Positions 62,376-64,000 of a stretch of DNA of 64,000 bases are shown here, in pieces. The DNA comes from Acidobacteriota bacterium. GTDB taxonomy: Bacteria > Acidobacteriota > Terriglobia > UBA7540. The position numbers were made by a program, and so were the translations under genes. Positions within the stretch are counted from its first letter, which is position 1, and every line of letters begins with the position of its first letter. The DNA lies in contig JAKCCV010000001.1 in NCBI GenBank assembly GCA_021838785.1, positions 62,001 to 126,000 on the forward strand. The letters are read 5' to 3'. The notes under the pieces were generated by a model. It was not told where the DNA came from. It did no database searches and saw nothing but the letters and a program-made list of their open reading frames with translations.

Positions 62376-63238
62376 TAGCGCCGAGGCGCCTGCCCTTTGC
62401 AGCTTTTGTAGCGCCGAGGCGCCCGCCCTTTGCAGCTTTTGTAGCAATGAGGCGTCCGTCCACGGCGGTTTTTGTAGCGATGAGGTGCGCCTTTTGCGCT
62501 CCTCAGCGGCTCTTCCTTTTCCCGAACCCAACCGCCAACCCGCGCGACGCGCCGTCAGCAACCAACCAACGTCTATCAAATCAACTCAAACGCCGCAAAG
62601 GAAGCCAAACCGCGGCACCCTTTGCGCTACCCCGGTGCGGTAGCGATGAGGTGCGCGTTTTCTGCGCTCCTCAGCGGCCCTTCCCGAGGCGTCGTCGTCT
62701 GCGCTCCATGTAGCAATGAGGCGTCCGTCCACGGCGGTTTTTGTAGCGATGAGGTGCGCGCCTTTTGCGCTCCTCAGCGGCTCTTCCTTTTCCCGAACCC
62801 AACCGCCAACCCGCGCGACGCGCCCTCGGCAATCAACCAACGTCTATCAAATCAACTCAAACGCCGCAAAGGAAGCCAAACCGCGGCCACCTTTGCGCTA
62901 CCCCGGTGCGGTAGCGATGAGGTGCGCACCTTTTGCGCTCCTCAGCGGCCCTTCCCGAGGCGTCGTCGTCTGCGCTCCATGTAGCAATGAGGCGTCCGTC
63001 CACGGCGGTTTTTGTAGCGATGAGGTGCGCGTTTTTTGCGCTCCTCAGCGGCTCTTCCTTTTCCCGAACCCAACCGCCAACCCGCGCGACGCGCCGTCAG
63101 CAACCAACCAACGTCTATCAAATCAACTCAAACGCCGCAAAGGAGGCTAAACGGCGGCCACCTTTGCGCCACCTTCCCACCGTGTCCCACCCCGGGTAGC
63201 GCTGAGGTGCGCGTTTTCTGCGCTCCTCAGCGGCTCTT
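62376..63238. repeat. Hairpin repeat cluster with ~270-bp tandem repeat
   Basis: Six further copies of the TAGCGATGAGGTGCGC hairpin (62475, 62641, 62744, 62912, 63015, 63197) lie among two related copies starting TAGCGCCGAGGCGC (62376, 62409) and three starting TAGCAATGAGGCGTCC (62442, 62711, 62982). The last three mark a higher-order tandem unit with a period of 269-271 bp, present nearly three times. Within each unit are the same spacer sequences. The many open frames here are translations of the repeat and not genes. Confidence 0.88.
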
Positions 63239-63339
63239 CCGGCATTCAACCGCCGCCCGGCTCCGCCGCAGAGACTCGAGAACTGGTCCTGGGTCACCCT
63301 CCGGCAGCGGTTGGCGAAAGTTTTTGGTATCATGCACCG

Positions 63340-64000
63340 GTGCCTCTATCGTGGAATGAAATTCGGCATCGTGCCATCGCCTTCTCCAAGGAATGGACAG
63401 GCGTCCGAAGCGAACGAGCCGAAAAGCAGACCTTCTGGAACGAGTTCTTCAAAGTCTTTGGGATTCCCCGGCGGGCCGTGGCGAGCTTTGAGGAGCCGGT
63501 CAAGGGAATTTCGGGCAGATACGGCTACATTGACCTGTTCTGGCCGGGCGTGGCGCTCGTCGAGCACAAGAGCCTCGGAAAAGACCTCGGCAAGGCAGAG
63601 TCGCAAGCGTTTCGTTATATCCAAGACCTTGCTCGCGAAGGTCGAACCGACGAGATCCCCCGCTACGTCATCGTTTCCGACTTTGCCCGCATCGCTCTGC
63701 ACGATCTCGAGCCCGAAGACCAGCGCCACCTGCCGCTTTTCGACCAATGGCGCGTGGCCACCGTCGAGTTCCCGCTGGCCGATTTCCACAGCAACATCCA
63801 TCACTTCGCCTTTATCCCCGGCTACAAGCAGCACAGATTTGAAGAGCAGGACCCCATCAACATCGAGGCGGTGGAGATCATGGGCCGCCTCCATGACACG
63901 CTCGAAGCCGGGGGCTACAAGGGACACCAGCTTGAGCGCTTCCTGGTTCGCGTTCTCTTCTGCCTCTTTGCGGAGGACACCGGCATCTTTGAGCGCGAGG
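63340..64000 (+). CDS. MmeI-like type IIL restriction-modification enzyme, N-terminal part (cut by window edge)
   Basis: The frame opens with GTG at 63340 and stays open to the window end, giving 220 visible residues. It begins MPLSWNEIRHRAIAFSKEW and matches the N-terminal nuclease domain of MmeI-type proteins, in which one chain carries endonuclease, methyltransferase and target recognition. The nuclease motif is D65-x9-E75-x-K77 (YIDLFWPGVALVEHKS), the exact spacing of MmeI. The next part (FLVRVLFCLFAEDTGIFE) is the start of the helical linker. The methyltransferase lies beyond the edge. Confidence 0.85.
   Translation, partial: MPLSWNEIRHRAIAFSKEWTGVRSERAEKQTFWNEFFKVFGIPRRAVASFEEPVKGISGRYGYIDLFWPGVALVEHKSLGKDLGKAESQAFRYIQDLAREGRTDEIPRYVIVSDFARIALHDLEPEDQRHLPLFDQWRVATVEFPLADFHSNIHHFAFIPGYKQHRFEEQDPINIEAVEIMGRLHDTLEAGGYKGHQLERFLVRVLFCLFAEDTGIFERE

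Noticed and set aside
60898-63238. Regular repeats that might be a CRISPR array
   Set aside because: Spacing is irregular, the intervals are themselves repeated, and no cas gene is present. They are hairpin and tandem repeats.
62447-63359. Several overlapping plus-strand open frames of 88-144 codons
   Set aside because: They are translations of the same tandem repeat, with Arg/Pro-rich products, no ribosome sites and no protein-like pattern.
63346-63927. A 193-codon minus-strand frame at the right edge
   Set aside because: It is antisense to the MmeI-like gene, which has a diagnostic nuclease motif.

Overview
The window reads as ordinary, densely coded chromosome of a Gram-negative bacterium, most likely an acidobacterium. 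This placement is an inference from gene content: two large Oar-type TonB receptors with carboxypeptidase-like N-terminal domains, a hybrid type II secretion / type IV pilus cluster, lipid A genes (lpxD and an LpxL-type acyltransferase), a GH76 lipoprotein and small LiaF-like membrane proteins. No rRNA or other decisive marker is present. Both edges cut genes: an MFS transporter on the left and an MmeI-type restriction-modification gene on the right.

Layout. 1-3154: MFS transporter fragment and an outer-membrane receptor. 3431-12422: a ten-gene secretion/pilus operon (secretin, two pseudopilins, platform protein, ATPase, PilM/N/O-like, PilP/GspC-like and a pilin-like protein). 12550-15495: dnaJ, grpE and hrcA on the minus strand, without dnaK. 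15638-18172: a Pro/Tyr-rich secreted protein, tRNA-Val, a MoxR ATPase and a membrane protein. 18431-23207: a nine-gene minus-strand unit led by an ECF sigma factor and its zinc anti-sigma, followed by small membrane proteins, probably an envelope-stress operon. 23536-29602: flippase-like protein, nrdR, acetyltransferase, hydrolase, lipid A acyltransferase and lpxD. 30175-34581: a DUF2946-like small protein, a second TonB receptor and a DsbA-like protein with a duplicated N-terminal domain.

34840-42409 is a 7.5-kb integrated element in tRNA-Asn(GTT), bounded by a 49-bp direct repeat of the tRNA 3' half. It carries integrase, an excisionase-like protein, a zinc-finger/Toprim/ATPase replication protein, a helix-turn-helix protein and two unrecognised exported or membrane proteins. 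No capsid, tail or conjugation genes are seen. A 27-bp repeat lies just inside both ends and probably marks integrase arm sites. The organisation resembles phage satellites and is the best candidate here for something undescribed.

42549-60651 returns to housekeeping genes: two tandem tatA genes, a CYTH protein, polyprenyl synthase, inositol phosphate synthase, a GAF protein, larC, metG (with in-frame palindromic repeats), tatD, a DegT aminotransferase, a Gfo/Idh oxidoreductase, a Clp-fold SDH-type protease with a small partner, a SIS protein, an HU/IHF protein, dcd, an M48 protease and aroA. From 60817 onward come tRNA-Arg(TCT), a GH76 lipoprotein flanked on both sides by a hairpin repeat family (including a ~270-bp tandem repeat), and the start of the MmeI-like gene.
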